Origin: JANQLU01 sp964434955
GTDB lineage: Bacteria > Planctomycetota > Planctomycetia > Pirellulales > Pirellulaceae
Direction: 5' to 3'
Assembly (NCBI GenBank): GCA_964434955.1
Contig: CAYSXI010000113.1
Coordinates: 1-17,041 of the forward strand
Length of the DNA: 17,041 nucleotides
Shown here in pieces: positions 5,837-14,604 of this stretch. The translations under genes were made by a program, and so were the position numbers. The notes under the pieces were generated by a model. That model was not told the DNA's origin and made no database searches. It saw nothing but the letters and a program-made list of their open reading frames with translations. The first letter of the stretch is position 1. Each line of letters begins with the position of its first letter.

Positions 5837-7792
5837 CTATTTTTCATACTGAACTTCATCGACGTAGAACGTGATTGGGTCGCCCTTGGATTCGAGCGAC
5901 CAGTAGAAGCCCGTTTTGATCCGCTTCAGGTCGGCTTTATCAAGTTTGATGGTGTACTGACGCCATTCCTTGGTCAGCTTGATCAGGATCTCACGCTTTG
6001 CGGTGTCGTAATAGGTCTTCTCGCGCCCTAGCAACCCAAGGCCGAATTTCACTTCTTCATCGCCGGATTTCCCGCGTGCCCAAAACGTCAGTTTGGTTGC
6101 GCCGGTCAAATCAAGTCCACCCGGCTTGTCTCCCCAATCGTTTTCCGGACTTTGCCAGACAACACCCCCCCAGCCTTCCGCCTTGTCGAATTGAAACTCA
6201 AGGCAGTTGTTGCCGAACTTTGGATCGACCTTGCTCGCGTCGTCCATCTTGATTGCCTTCGTGTCACCCATCCATCCAGTTGGTACAAAGGGCGTTTTCA
6301 AACCGGTCTCTCCAGCAAACTTGTGTGGCAACTCGGCCTTGAATCCGGGCTCCGCGATCTTGGCACCTTTTACCAGCAGGACAACATTCGCAACGGCGGC
6401 ACCTTCGCCGTCGCCAACCAGCGCGTAGACGCGATAGAGCCCGCTCTTTTCGGGCATTTTGATTTTTGCAAAATCGTTTCCGGATTCGACGATCGATTCC
6501 GCGTGTTCTTTCGGCTTGTTTTGAAAATCGCCGCCAGTGATATAGTTGCCAGGATCTTCGATCAGTTGCCATTTCACCTGGATCGGTTTGTTCTCCGGGT
6601 CATTGGCTTTCAGTTTGAGTTCAATCGTCTGGCCTTTGTCGAGAAGCGGTGAACCAACCAGCTCGAGAGACTCGATGACGGGGCACAGGTTTGCCGGAGC
6701 TTTGCCGGTCCATTCTTCAATCATTGCGTCAACGGCGGCAGTTTTCCGACCATCTTCCAGGAACATTCCAAACCAGGTTGCTGTCGCTTCCTGTTTGTTG
6801 CCCCAAAGAAAAGCAAAGCAGCCGAGGCAATACTCTTCATCTTCTTTGAGGGTGCGGTAGGCCAGCCGATAGTTTTCAGCTTTTGCAGAACTCGTTAGTT
6901 CATCCACGCTGCCAATCGAGTTCTTATTCAGTTCCCAGGGGCCTTTGGGACCGAACTCGGTGACCATGTAGGGTTTGGTCGCTTTGAGCTTTCGATAGCG
7001 GCGTGGAATCGACCTCACGCCGCCGTAAGAATTGATACCGACAATATCGATGCTGGGGGCCAACCGATGCAAGGCTTCGATTTTTCGTCCACCAATTTCT
7101 GCGATCACCGTCATCGTCGGATGATTGGGATCTTCGCGCTTGATCAACTGGCAAAGGTGTTCGACGTGCGACCAAACGGCCGGGCTGCTTCCGTCTTCGT
7201 AACCTTCCATCTCGTTTCCGACACCCCACATCAACAAGGCTGGGTGGTCTTTGTATTTCTTGACGGCTTTCAAGGTGTCATCGATTTGCTTGACGACTTG
7301 ATCGTAGTCCGAGTAATTGAATCCATGCCGTTCGTGCCCGAGCCAGAGGCCAACGCAAACGGCAATTCCATGTTTGTGGGCTTCGTCCAGCAACTTGCCC
7401 GTGTTTTCGTCGACGCCCCAGGTGCGAATGGTGTTGGCGCCTGCCTTGGCCAGTTTTTCCAACGAGGCGGTTCCACCAGCACCTTTGACGAAATAGGGTT
7501 TGCCGTCACGAAGCAACTCGAATTGGCCGTTTTCATTTTTGACGACCCGAACCTTGGCGTTTTCGTTGCTGATTGGTGTCAACGGCGTTGATTTCCAAGT
7601 TGCTTCGGAAGCGACCTTGGGTTCGTCTTTGCCGCCGGATTCGTTGGGCGAGTTTTTGGCAAAGGGAGATTCGGATTTCGCGGCATCGCAGCCACAAGAC
7701 CCGAACACGAAACTCAGGAGCAAAAGAAATGCTGTTCGCCCCAACCCAGAAGACATTAAAGGCATTCGACTACGTTGCACCATTTTGACCAT
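5837..7792 (-). CDS. Lipoprotein glycoside hydrolase, clan-A TIM barrel (GH2/GH5-like)
   Basis: I chose the ATG at 7790-7792 (651 residues), which has AGGA seven bases upstream; it overlaps the upstream gene by 23 bases. An ATG at 7810 is also possible. A lipoprotein signal follows: hydrophobic LLLLSFVFGSC with Cys33 as likely lipidation site. The catalytic barrel spans about 85-365: GANTIRTWG, GLWLGHERHGF, MWGVGNEMEG (Glu194, probable acid/base) and YMVTEFGPKG (Glu279, probable nucleophile). The N-terminal jelly roll and Ig domain of classic GH2 enzymes are absent. About 370-475 looks like a PKD/Ig-type domain. The last 160 residues look like a CBM-type beta-sandwich ending in FYVDEVQYE. It would retain glycosidase or transglycosidase activity on a glycan outside the cytoplasm. 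Bond specificity is not readable. It is last in the five-gene run. Confidence 0.8.
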   Translation of the reverse strand: MVKMVQRSRMPLMSSGLGRTAFLLLLSFVFGSCGCDAAKSESPFAKNSPNESGGKDEPKVASEATWKSTPLTPISNENAKVRVVKNENGQFELLRDGKPYFVKGAGGTASLEKLAKAGANTIRTWGVDENTGKLLDEAHKHGIAVCVGLWLGHERHGFNYSDYDQVVKQIDDTLKAVKKYKDHPALLMWGVGNEMEGYEDGSSPAVWSHVEHLCQLIKREDPNHPTMTVIAEIGGRKIEALHRLAPSIDIVGINSYGGVRSIPRRYRKLKATKPYMVTEFGPKGPWELNKNSIGSVDELTSSAKAENYRLAYRTLKEDEEYCLGCFAFLWGNKQEATATWFGMFLEDGRKTAAVDAMIEEWTGKAPANLCPVIESLELVGSPLLDKGQTIELKLKANDPENKPIQVKWQLIEDPGNYITGGDFQNKPKEHAESIVESGNDFAKIKMPEKSGLYRVYALVGDGEGAAVANVVLLVKGAKIAEPGFKAELPHKFAGETGLKTPFVPTGWMGDTKAIKMDDASKVDPKFGNNCLEFQFDKAEGWGGVVWQSPENDWGDKPGGLDLTGATKLTFWARGKSGDEEVKFGLGLLGREKTYYDTAKREILIKLTKEWRQYTIKLDKADLKRIKTGFYWSLESKGDPITFYVDEVQYEK

Positions 7793-10700
7793 TTTGCATT
7801 CCTGCGCCATTTGTGGAAAAGCCGGCCTGTGAAGGCTTGCTGATAGAGATTCGAATTAGGCGAATGGCTCCGGAGCGAGCAAAAAGCTCCTGCGATTCCT
7901 CTTTGGGAAGTCCGCATCCGGGATGGTCCGTACACCGACCATCCGTCCATTCGATGACGGTTTTGTTTTCTCCGCCGCCATGATAAATGACCGGCGTTTG
8001 ACAGAGCAGGAACGAGAACTCGCCCGCAGCCAAATCGATGGTCTGTGGGGTTTGATTCACGTCGAAGTAGGCCATCGTGGATGGACTTTCCAGGAAGTCC
8101 TGAGTCTCAATGAACTCGGGGTCAAACCGTACGCATCCCCCTTCGAATCGCAGCCCGATTTCACCCATTCGGGAAAGCACATCTTCTTTGACCTGCCCGG
8201 TCAAACCCGGTTGTTGATTTGTGTCATGGCGAGGCGTATGCGAATACGGCTCACTCGGAAAAGCGCCATAGTCTCCGGGGGTTTTGGTCGCCCCGATTCC
8301 GTCACGGATTTCCCGGTAGTGTTCACGAATTCGGTTCTGAATATTTGCCGGTTGCTGTTCTTGTTTGGCGCGAACCATGATTTCCTGAACGGCTAACGCC
8401 AGCTTTGAAACCATGTGCCAATAAACGCTGCCGAGTCCTTCGTAACCAAAGAAAGTTCCGGATCGCCCGGTAAACTCTTTGTGCCCGAACAGTTCTTCAA
8501 AGGCCTCGACCGCGGCATCTGTTTCGTCCAATGAGAACGGGACTTCGCCTTTTTCAACCTTCGCGCGGATGGCTTCGCGAAGCTCGCTGCTGTTGCGGAG
8601 CGAGCCATTGAAATGGAGATCCCCAGAGGCATCACGACGAACAATCGCATCATCCGACTCACCAATCAAAGCTTCCAGCGAAGCTACGTTGAGCATCGTC
8701 GACGCAGGAATCTGGTTCTTGTCGACGAATCGAGAGAGGACCTTGTCCGGGTACAAGGTGTATGATCGCAAGTCGCGACGGTACATGGAACTTTCGCGAA
8801 GGGCGTCCAGCAAGTCAGCGGACTCGCAGGCCGACAAAATGCCCGAACTAAGAACCGCGACCTGCCCCTCAAGCATCTCTTGAAGTCGGTCGATCTGAAT
8901 CTTTTCGGTGTCAAGTTGCATCAGGTTATATGCATGATACAAACCGTCGTCGCGCAGATTCGATCGAATCGTCGCGGCAACCCATTTTCGGCAGGTCTCG
9001 AAGAATTCGATCAGCGTTTCCCGTTTGACCTGAACGCTTTCGCAATTCATGCCTTCCGCGTATAAACCGTCTCGATACAGGGATGCAATCTCGCCAAGTG
9101 CGAAACAAAACTCGCGCCGCAACAACGGATCATGCGTCGTTTTTTCGATATCACTTGCCTGGTAAGTTTCAATCACTCGATGGAGCCAATCGGCAACCTC
9201 GGCATTGAGCGAGAACTCTTCCGGGTTCAGTTCGCCAAACCACTCGACCAAAAGGCTGAAATAACGATGCAGATAACACGTTGTTACAACCGACAGGCCG
9301 TGACCGACAAGCGCGTTGTTCGCGTCATTCCATTCAGGTCGTTGGGTATTGAGCCAAATTCCACCACCGGGAATCAGGTTCGACATTTTGGCAAGAATGG
9401 GAACCAAGAGTTTTTCAGCCATCGAGGCGCGAACCGCTTGGCCTTTTTCCGAGCCCAGAAGCTTGGCGAACTCGCCCTCTTCAGGTATCCGATCTTCCAT
9501 GGACTTGCTCAAGGCAAAGTCATAATCGATCGTGTTTTTTGAATCCTCAACAATCGCTTTGAAATTGCGAATTCGGTATGGCAGATTGGCGTAGACGAAG
9601 GACGGTTGTTCCAACCAATGTTCAAGCAGCCCGGGATTCGTCTGCCGACAAAGCTCAATCAGTTTGACCAGGTAGATGATTTGGTGATCACCCCAGTAAC
9701 CAAAGTTGGCCCAGGGATCCTCCGGTTCCGGTTTCTCCCAATCGATTCCATGATGTGAAATGCGATAGGGATTGTATCCATCGGCGGTAGAAGCATTCAG
9801 GAATCGGCAGATCATGCCGGGCAAAAGCAGCGGAAACGAAACGGCCAGCGCTTCCCAGTTTTGAAACAGGTCCCGCCAATTTCCCTGGTAGTGGATGACA
9901 AACGACTGATCGGCATCACGTAGCCGAATGTCAAACTGGTTCCAGGGTCTGGATGGGTCGCCGTGACGTCGACCAAACGTCAATGGCAGGAACTCGACGG
10001 CCAGTCGTTGAAGTTCCGCATCGCCCGATTCGTTGGCGAGTCGATGCAACTCCAGCATTTCCAATTGATCCGGAAGCTGATTGAAAAAATTCGTCTTTGA
10101 ATCGATCAACTTCGGGTTTGTAACTTGCACAAAGGCGATGAACTCCTTTTTGCAAATCTGGTAGTTACTGACCGGAATGCCGCCACGCATCAAGTTGTAC
10201 TTCGAGTTGTTCAAGTGGCGGCAAGTGGTTGCTTGAGTACCTCCGCGTTGAATCGCGTCGGCACTACTTAAGAAGCGCTTTAGAATGTTTTCGGTTTGAT
10301 CAATGTCGCGATCGAGGGCCTCGTTGACTTCGTCGTTCTTCCGAGCCAACCGGACGACCTCTTGCAGTTTCGAATGATCGACGTCGACGTTTGCGATAAG
10401 TCGCCATTGCTTCTTGTCGCCAGCCGCCAATTCGCTGGAATTGACAGCGTAAAAGGAGCCGCGTCGGCCTCGAATGTCGTATTCGGTCGAGACCCGATGT
10501 CCGCCCTCAAAAGCCCGAACCTGGTTGTCGCAAAGCAAAAACTGGGAATCATCTAGTCCGGTTTGCCAAACGATTGTGGCCTTCAAGCCCTCGCTCGGCT
10601 CGGCGCGATCGCTTGGAATGGAGCTGACGTAAAAGATTCCGAGCGGAATTTCATCGTGAAGTTCGTTTTTCTTGTAGGCGTCACCCAGGTTACTGAAACG

Positions 10701-11291
10701 CAGCTGGAAGTCGCTGTTGACTCCATAAGGCATCAAGTTTTGAAGCCCATCCAGGATTCGAACCGTGCAAGGTTCATCGCCGATGTTTTCGAGTTCGCAG
10801 CGGCGAACAAAGCCAAACTTGCGACTGAGTTCCCACCGGTACCGAAACCGCAGAGAATGCTTCTCGTTGATCTCTTCAAAGATCAACTTGGAGCCCAGTT
10901 CGTTCCGGTACAAATTGACTCGCCGCCAAGGCTGAGGCTGCCCGCGAAACGGCGTCCAGTTGAAAACCGCTGGCTCCTGCTCATTCTGATGGCCGGTGGA
11001 TCGCAGGTCGGCCGTTTGAATGATGGTGTGACATCCAATGGATTCAGCGAGGTCGCTGATTTTGTCCGCCGAATAGTAAGGGAACAACGACGAGTCCGCG
11101 TTTCGTCGGCCAGCGGTCAAGGCACCGCGACTCGAAACGAACATCCAATGGTTGTCGCCACCCGTGACACTCATGAAAAATTCTCTCATGAGGTGGGCAT
11201 CTTTTATTTGATAAAACGATTCGCCTTCAATCTGAACGAATCCACCTTGCGGTGAATCGTGCTGCTGGCGATCTCGTTGAAAATCTAACAT
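7770..11291 (-). CDS. Very large (alpha/alpha)6 glycoside phosphorylase-like enzyme (GH94/GH149/GH161-like)
   Basis: 1,173 residues, ATG at 11289-11291, two bases after the symporter stop, so probably translationally coupled. There is no signal peptide: cytosolic. About 1-320 is beta-rich, with LRFRYRWELSRKFGFVRR and the repeated surface of an N-terminal beta-sandwich. About 330-420 is helical. About 430-1000 is a helical barrel with NWRDLFQNWEAL, ADGYNPYRISHHGIDWE, GYWGDHQIIYL and RPEWNDANNAL; Asp656 in EWND fits the catalytic acid of GH94-type phosphorylases. A conserved-looking PYSHTP and PGLTGQVKE then lead to a C-terminal beta domain. GH149 and GH161 beta-1,3-glucan phosphorylases have this size and plan. 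I infer reversible phosphorolysis of an imported beta-glucoside oligomer; family assignment is from pattern memory, not a search. A hydrolase of a new (alpha/alpha)6 family is the alternative. Confidence 0.65.
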   Translation of the reverse strand: MLDFQRDRQQHDSPQGGFVQIEGESFYQIKDAHLMREFFMSVTGGDNHWMFVSSRGALTAGRRNADSSLFPYYSADKISDLAESIGCHTIIQTADLRSTGHQNEQEPAVFNWTPFRGQPQPWRRVNLYRNELGSKLIFEEINEKHSLRFRYRWELSRKFGFVRRCELENIGDEPCTVRILDGLQNLMPYGVNSDFQLRFSNLGDAYKKNELHDEIPLGIFYVSSIPSDRAEPSEGLKATIVWQTGLDDSQFLLCDNQVRAFEGGHRVSTEYDIRGRRGSFYAVNSSELAAGDKKQWRLIANVDVDHSKLQEVVRLARKNDEVNEALDRDIDQTENILKRFLSSADAIQRGGTQATTCRHLNNSKYNLMRGGIPVSNYQICKKEFIAFVQVTNPKLIDSKTNFFNQLPDQLEMLELHRLANESGDAELQRLAVEFLPLTFGRRHGDPSRPWNQFDIRLRDADQSFVIHYQGNWRDLFQNWEALAVSFPLLLPGMICRFLNASTADGYNPYRISHHGIDWEKPEPEDPWANFGYWGDHQIIYLVKLIELCRQTNPGLLEHWLEQPSFVYANLPYRIRNFKAIVEDSKNTIDYDFALSKSMEDRIPEEGEFAKLLGSEKGQAVRASMAEKLLVPILAKMSNLIPGGGIWLNTQRPEWNDANNALVGHGLSVVTTCYLHRYFSLLVEWFGELNPEEFSLNAEVADWLHRVIETYQASDIEKTTHDPLLRREFCFALGEIASLYRDGLYAEGMNCESVQVKRETLIEFFETCRKWVAATIRSNLRDDGLYHAYNLMQLDTEKIQIDRLQEMLEGQVAVLSSGILSACESADLLDALRESSMYRRDLRSYTLYPDKVLSRFVDKNQIPASTMLNVASLEALIGESDDAIVRRDASGDLHFNGSLRNSSELREAIRAKVEKGEVPFSLDETDAAVEAFEELFGHKEFTGRSGTFFGYEGLGSVYWHMVSKLALAVQEIMVRAKQEQQPANIQNRIREHYREIRDGIGATKTPGDYGAFPSEPYSHTPRHDTNQQPGLTGQVKEDVLSRMGEIGLRFEGGCVRFDPEFIETQDFLESPSTMAYFDVNQTPQTIDLAAGEFSFLLCQTPVIYHGGGENKTVIEWTDGRCTDHPGCGLPKEESQELFARSGAIRLIRISISKPSQAGFSTNGAGMQNGQNGAT

Positions 11292-11293
11292 GG

Positions 11294-12730
11294 TTATTCG
11301 GTCGGAGATGAATCCGAGTTCTGTTCCTGTGATTTCTTGCGCTTGGCAAGGTCTTCTTCAATTTGCTTCAGGAGGGTGTCGTTAATGCTGTAGAAGCAAA
11401 GGCAAATGGCGGCGAGGACGAGAAAGGCGGATGGGATGAAGCTCATCATCATCACGATTCCGTTTAGCGTTCGCTCCGACTGTTCAACTTTTTCGCCGTC
11501 GACGGGAGCCTGGTAACCGTAATATCGCAACAGCCATCCGGGAATCGCGGCGCCCAAGGCTCCACCCAACTTCTGGGAAAATGTCGCGGCCGAGAAAACG
11601 AGCCCGGTTGCCCGTCGGTTGTTCTTCCACTCCGAGTAGTCCGCCACGTCGGCGTACATCGACCACAGCAAAACGGGGACCGGCCCCGTGACAAAGGCTG
11701 CGGTGGTATTGAGAACGTACATCAACACCACCTGGTCTTTTCCGAGAAAGAAAAAGGAGGCGGTGAGCAAGGCGTTGATGACGTTCATCATGATCATCAA
11801 CGTTCTTCGGCCGAAAACCTTGGTTAAAGGTTTGGTCAGAATCATCCCGGCAATCCCGGCAACGGTCGCCAGAACCAGGAAATTCCCGAATGGTTGGTTG
11901 ACGTAGTTGTCAAAGTAAAACGCGGTAATGCTTCCACGCGTCCAGCCGGCGAGAATCTGGAAAAGGCCGACCAGCATCAAAACAATCCACGGACCATTTC
12001 CAATCAGGTCCTTGACGTCCGCCCGAAAACTCGACTTTTGATCGGGATCCGGCAGAACCCGTTCTTTCGTCGTCAGAAACGTGATCACGAAGAGGATCAC
12101 CGCGACGACGCCATAGCAAACCGCGACCCAAAAGAACCCGGTCTGCGGATCGAGATATTCCGTTGTTTTTACCCCGTCGACATCGACTTCACGCGATCCG
12201 CCGAAAAACCCCACAAGGGGCATCGTGAACTTCTGAACGATGATCGCGCCAACAAACGCCAATACGAATCGAAACGTCGAGATGACGGTTCGCTCATCGG
12301 GGTTCGACGAGATGACCCCCATCAAGGCCCCATAGGGAATGTTGATGGCGGTATAGGCCATGAATATGGCCGTGTAGGTAATGTAGGCGTAGATCAGTTT
12401 GCCACGCGGCGACAAATCCGGGGTGTAAAAAGTGAACACTCCTGTGATCGCAAGGGGCAAAGCCATCCAAAGGAGATAAGGTCGAAATCGTCCCCAGGCA
12501 GTCCGCGTGCGGTCGGAAACGAATCCGACCATTGGGTCGTTGATCGCGTCCCAAAGCTTGGTGACAAAGAACATCGTCCCTGCAGCTGCCGCCGAGATAC
12601 CGAAAACATCGACATAGAACTTGAGCTGGAAAAACTCAAAAAGCTTCCAGTAGAGATTCGACGCAGTATCGCCAAGGCCGTAACCAACCTTTTCCTTGAT
12701 CGTCGTTTTGTCGTTTTCTGGTTTTGACAT
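11294..12730 (-). CDS. GPH-family glycoside:cation symporter (MFS superfamily)
   Basis: 478 residues from ATG 12728-12730; a TTG four codons earlier (12742) is possible but has no better ribosome site. About twelve hydrophobic segments. The N-terminal hallmark of the glycoside-pentoside-hexuronide family (MelB, XynP, GusB) is clear: KVGYGLGDTASNLYW, then KLWDAINDPMVGFVSDRT followed by TAWGRFRPYLLW, with the Asp residues that bind the coupling cation in the first two helices. A charged tail ends in PTE. It would bring di- or oligosaccharides through the inner membrane with Na+ or H+. It sits directly before the large phosphorylase-like gene, as in loci where imported oligosaccharides are cleaved by phosphate in the cytosol. 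The 109 bases upstream (12743-12851) show no operator or terminator, so it is probably read from the DUF1559 promoter. Confidence 0.88.
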   Translation of the reverse strand: MSKPENDKTTIKEKVGYGLGDTASNLYWKLFEFFQLKFYVDVFGISAAAAGTMFFVTKLWDAINDPMVGFVSDRTRTAWGRFRPYLLWMALPLAITGVFTFYTPDLSPRGKLIYAYITYTAIFMAYTAINIPYGALMGVISSNPDERTVISTFRFVLAFVGAIIVQKFTMPLVGFFGGSREVDVDGVKTTEYLDPQTGFFWVAVCYGVVAVILFVITFLTTKERVLPDPDQKSSFRADVKDLIGNGPWIVLMLVGLFQILAGWTRGSITAFYFDNYVNQPFGNFLVLATVAGIAGMILTKPLTKVFGRRTLMIMMNVINALLTASFFFLGKDQVVLMYVLNTTAAFVTGPVPVLLWSMYADVADYSEWKNNRRATGLVFSAATFSQKLGGALGAAIPGWLLRYYGYQAPVDGEKVEQSERTLNGIVMMMSFIPSAFLVLAAICLCFYSINDTLLKQIEEDLAKRKKSQEQNSDSSPTE

Positions 12731-12851
12731 TCTTTGAGACAACTTGGCCGTCGCGCTTGGTTAGCGGGACGATTGGACTTTGGATAACAATGGACTGACC
12801 GACTGGCAAATGCGAACGTGTTCCGCGTCGCCGACTCGGAAGAACTGAGAA

Positions 12852-13373
12852 CTAGCGATCGATCGGGGCACTAAATCCGGGGCCTGCTTTATCGCCTTCC
12901 CCGCGCCAAAGCGATTCGTACTCATCCTGATCAACCTCTTTCTCGACCATCGAGGTAAACGCCACCATGTACATTCCGTTTTCCTGAGGAGTCGATTCGA
13001 AGATGACTGCCGAGACCGAACCGCGTGTGCTTCCGGGAACCCCGTAGCGAATCTTGAATGGGCGCCCGTCGCGTTCGCTGACGAAGAGGGAATCGAGATC
13101 GTTCTTGTCGACGCCCATTCGTTGAATCTGGCCATCGCTGGCGTTCCGAATAAACTCTTTGAACGACTCTTCGTCTTCGGGCCCAGCCAGACGATTCTTC
13201 GCTTGATACATCACGTAAAGATTGGCCAGTCGTTCGATGTTCGTTTTGTTTGCTTCCTGAATCGCTTTGTCCGGCGAGTTTCCCCCGCAGCCGACCATGC
13301 TGATCATGGTGATGCCACCAACAATCACTGCGGTCGCGGCCAAGCTAATGATGATTTTGGCATTCCAACTCAT
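12852..13373 (-). CDS. Small lipoprotein of unknown function
   Basis: 173 residues from ATG 13371-13373, preceded by AAGGGA seven bases upstream; an earlier in-frame start at 13400 is less likely. The N-terminus (MSWNAK, hydrophobic run, MVGC) is a lipoprotein signal with the cysteine of VGCGG as the likely lipidated residue. The rest is soluble and charged: a helical part about 34-90 with NIERLANLYVMYQAKN, then a beta-rich part with RDGRPFKIRYG and SVSAVIFE. I do not recognise a named family. Similar small lipoproteins often follow DUF1559 genes in planctomycetes, which suggests they act together at the envelope. It lies between the DUF1559 gene and the symporter gene in the same orientation. 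Confidence 0.75.
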   Translation of the reverse strand: MSWNAKIIISLAATAVIVGGITMISMVGCGGNSPDKAIQEANKTNIERLANLYVMYQAKNRLAGPEDEESFKEFIRNASDGQIQRMGVDKNDLDSLFVSERDGRPFKIRYGVPGSTRGSVSAVIFESTPQENGMYMVAFTSMVEKEVDQDEYESLWRGEGDKAGPGFSAPIDR

Positions 13374-13443
13374 CTGATTTTCCCTTGATAAAGCGCGCAA
13401 TGGCAGCCAGAGGAAACAGGCGGATCAAATTCAGGGAGCAATT

Positions 13444-14478
13444 CTACAGATTTTCAAAGTCGACAACTGAACCATCGTCCCGATGCCCAAGTTGTTCAAC
13501 CAGTCTCAGGTCGGCCGATTTTGAAATCGCATGGGTCGAGCAATCGCCAAAGATCGCGTTGACCACGCCGCCGTGAGCCGAGCCAAAACCGTATTCCGGC
13601 GTTCGGCCATCGCCATTGGTTCCAACCGCGGGGTTTCGAGCTGCACCGTCATCCAGCAATCCGATTTCCGGATTACCAATCGCGGAATCCGCTTTTGCGA
13701 TCATTCGCATCGTCGGCCAATCCGCTCCCGTGTAGTAGCCCATCAATTCCCAGTAATCCCAGGAACCAACATTGATTGAGTAGGAATCGGCGTTGACTGC
13801 CTTTTCCATAAACATGATCGTGTTAGAAGATCCATCACGAATGGAATGGAATCCGATTCGTTTGAATTTGTAGATTTGTCCGGTGTTCAAGTTGACGTGT
13901 CCACCGCGTGCGATAATGCCAGTCCAAACGTAATCTCGTTCGGTTGGAGTTGGATCAACACCGACTTGCCAGGCAAATCCCCAGCCTGCAACCGAGTTCC
14001 AGCTGCCCATGACACCGGCATAATCGCCCAATGCAAAGGTCGTCCAACCCAAGTTCGCAAATCGCTCGGGGCGAGATGGGCAGTTGAACATTTCGAGCGG
14101 AGTCGACGCAAGCGCGGGGTCACCGTCAAACCACCCATTCGCCAATCGATGATCGTAAGCGGGCTGCTGCTCGATAAACGGCAGGATTTGATACATCCAG
14201 CTCGCGTTTTCGTAGCCATTCTCGGCTCGATTGGTTTCGATCCAATATTGCTCGACTGCGCCCCCAGCAGAAGGAAACCGCTTGTAGCCTGACTCAAAGT
14301 TGTGGCAGGCGACACCGATCTGACGAAGACGGTTCATGCACTGCGTTCGTCGAGCCGCGGCACGAACTTGCTGAACAGCAGGCATCAGAAGCGCGATCAA
14401 GATGCCGATAATGGCGATAACTACAAGAAGCTCGACCAACGTAAAAGCCGATCGAGACGGTCGTTTTTGTGTGCACAT
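13444..14478 (-). CDS. DUF1559 protein with type II pseudopilin-like N-terminus
   Basis: 344 residues from ATG 14476-14478; the ATG at 14502 would add eight residues and cannot be excluded, as neither has a good ribosome site. A short basic leader (KRPSRSA) precedes FTLVELLVVIAIIGILIALL, the prepilin peptidase motif and helix, with cleavage expected before Phe. Then come AVQQVRAAARRTQCMNRLRQIG and CHNFE, typical of the DUF1559 family that is expanded in planctomycetes. The C-terminal family motif, usually H-x9-D-G, is here HGGVVNAIFGDCS: the His and Asp are present but the Gly is Cys. Function in this family is unknown; an envelope or secretion-related role is likely. It is the first gene after the divergent promoter region shared with the LacI gene, and heads the sugar-use run. 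Confidence 0.88.
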   Translation of the reverse strand: MCTQKRPSRSAFTLVELLVVIAIIGILIALLMPAVQQVRAAARRTQCMNRLRQIGVACHNFESGYKRFPSAGGAVEQYWIETNRAENGYENASWMYQILPFIEQQPAYDHRLANGWFDGDPALASTPLEMFNCPSRPERFANLGWTTFALGDYAGVMGSWNSVAGWGFAWQVGVDPTPTERDYVWTGIIARGGHVNLNTGQIYKFKRIGFHSIRDGSSNTIMFMEKAVNADSYSINVGSWDYWELMGYYTGADWPTMRMIAKADSAIGNPEIGLLDDGAARNPAVGTNGDGRTPEYGFGSAHGGVVNAIFGDCSTHAISKSADLRLVEQLGHRDDGSVVDFENL

Positions 14479-14522
14479 GAGCTTATAATCCGAGTATGAC
14501 ATTAATTAACTATATGATTTTG

Positions 14523-14534
14523 GGAGCGGTTTCA
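14523..14534. promoter_or_regulatory. Operator-like GAAACCG site downstream of the DUF1559 promoter
   Basis: Read on the minus strand this is TGAAACCGCTCC, sharing the GAAACCG half-site with 5558-5569 and 5631-5642 while the second half is poorly kept. Its GAAACCG begins 44 bp downstream of the first T of TTGACA, against 42 bp at the PEP-CTERM promoter, so it occupies the same place just past the expected start. Confidence 0.45.
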
Positions 14535-14549
14535 TAGCTGTTTTCGGCT

Positions 14550-14577
14550 ATTTTTAATCAATTTCTGTTTCTGTCAA
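14550..14577 (-). promoter_or_regulatory. Candidate promoter of the DUF1559-to-glycosidase run
   Basis: Minus strand: a perfect TTGACA at 14572-14577, then a 16-base gap and AAAAAT at 14550-14555 (four of six to TATAAT). The -10 box is weak and placed by spacing. The surrounding DNA is AT-rich. Flanking GAAACCG sites support it. Confidence 0.5.
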
Positions 14578-14604
14578 TATTAATTTTGGGCAAATAGTCG
14601 TATT

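Noticed and set aside
10563..11255. A 230-residue plus-strand frame
   Set aside because: It lies wholly opposite the conserved large enzyme gene and shows no domain, signal or ribosome site; it is an antisense shadow.
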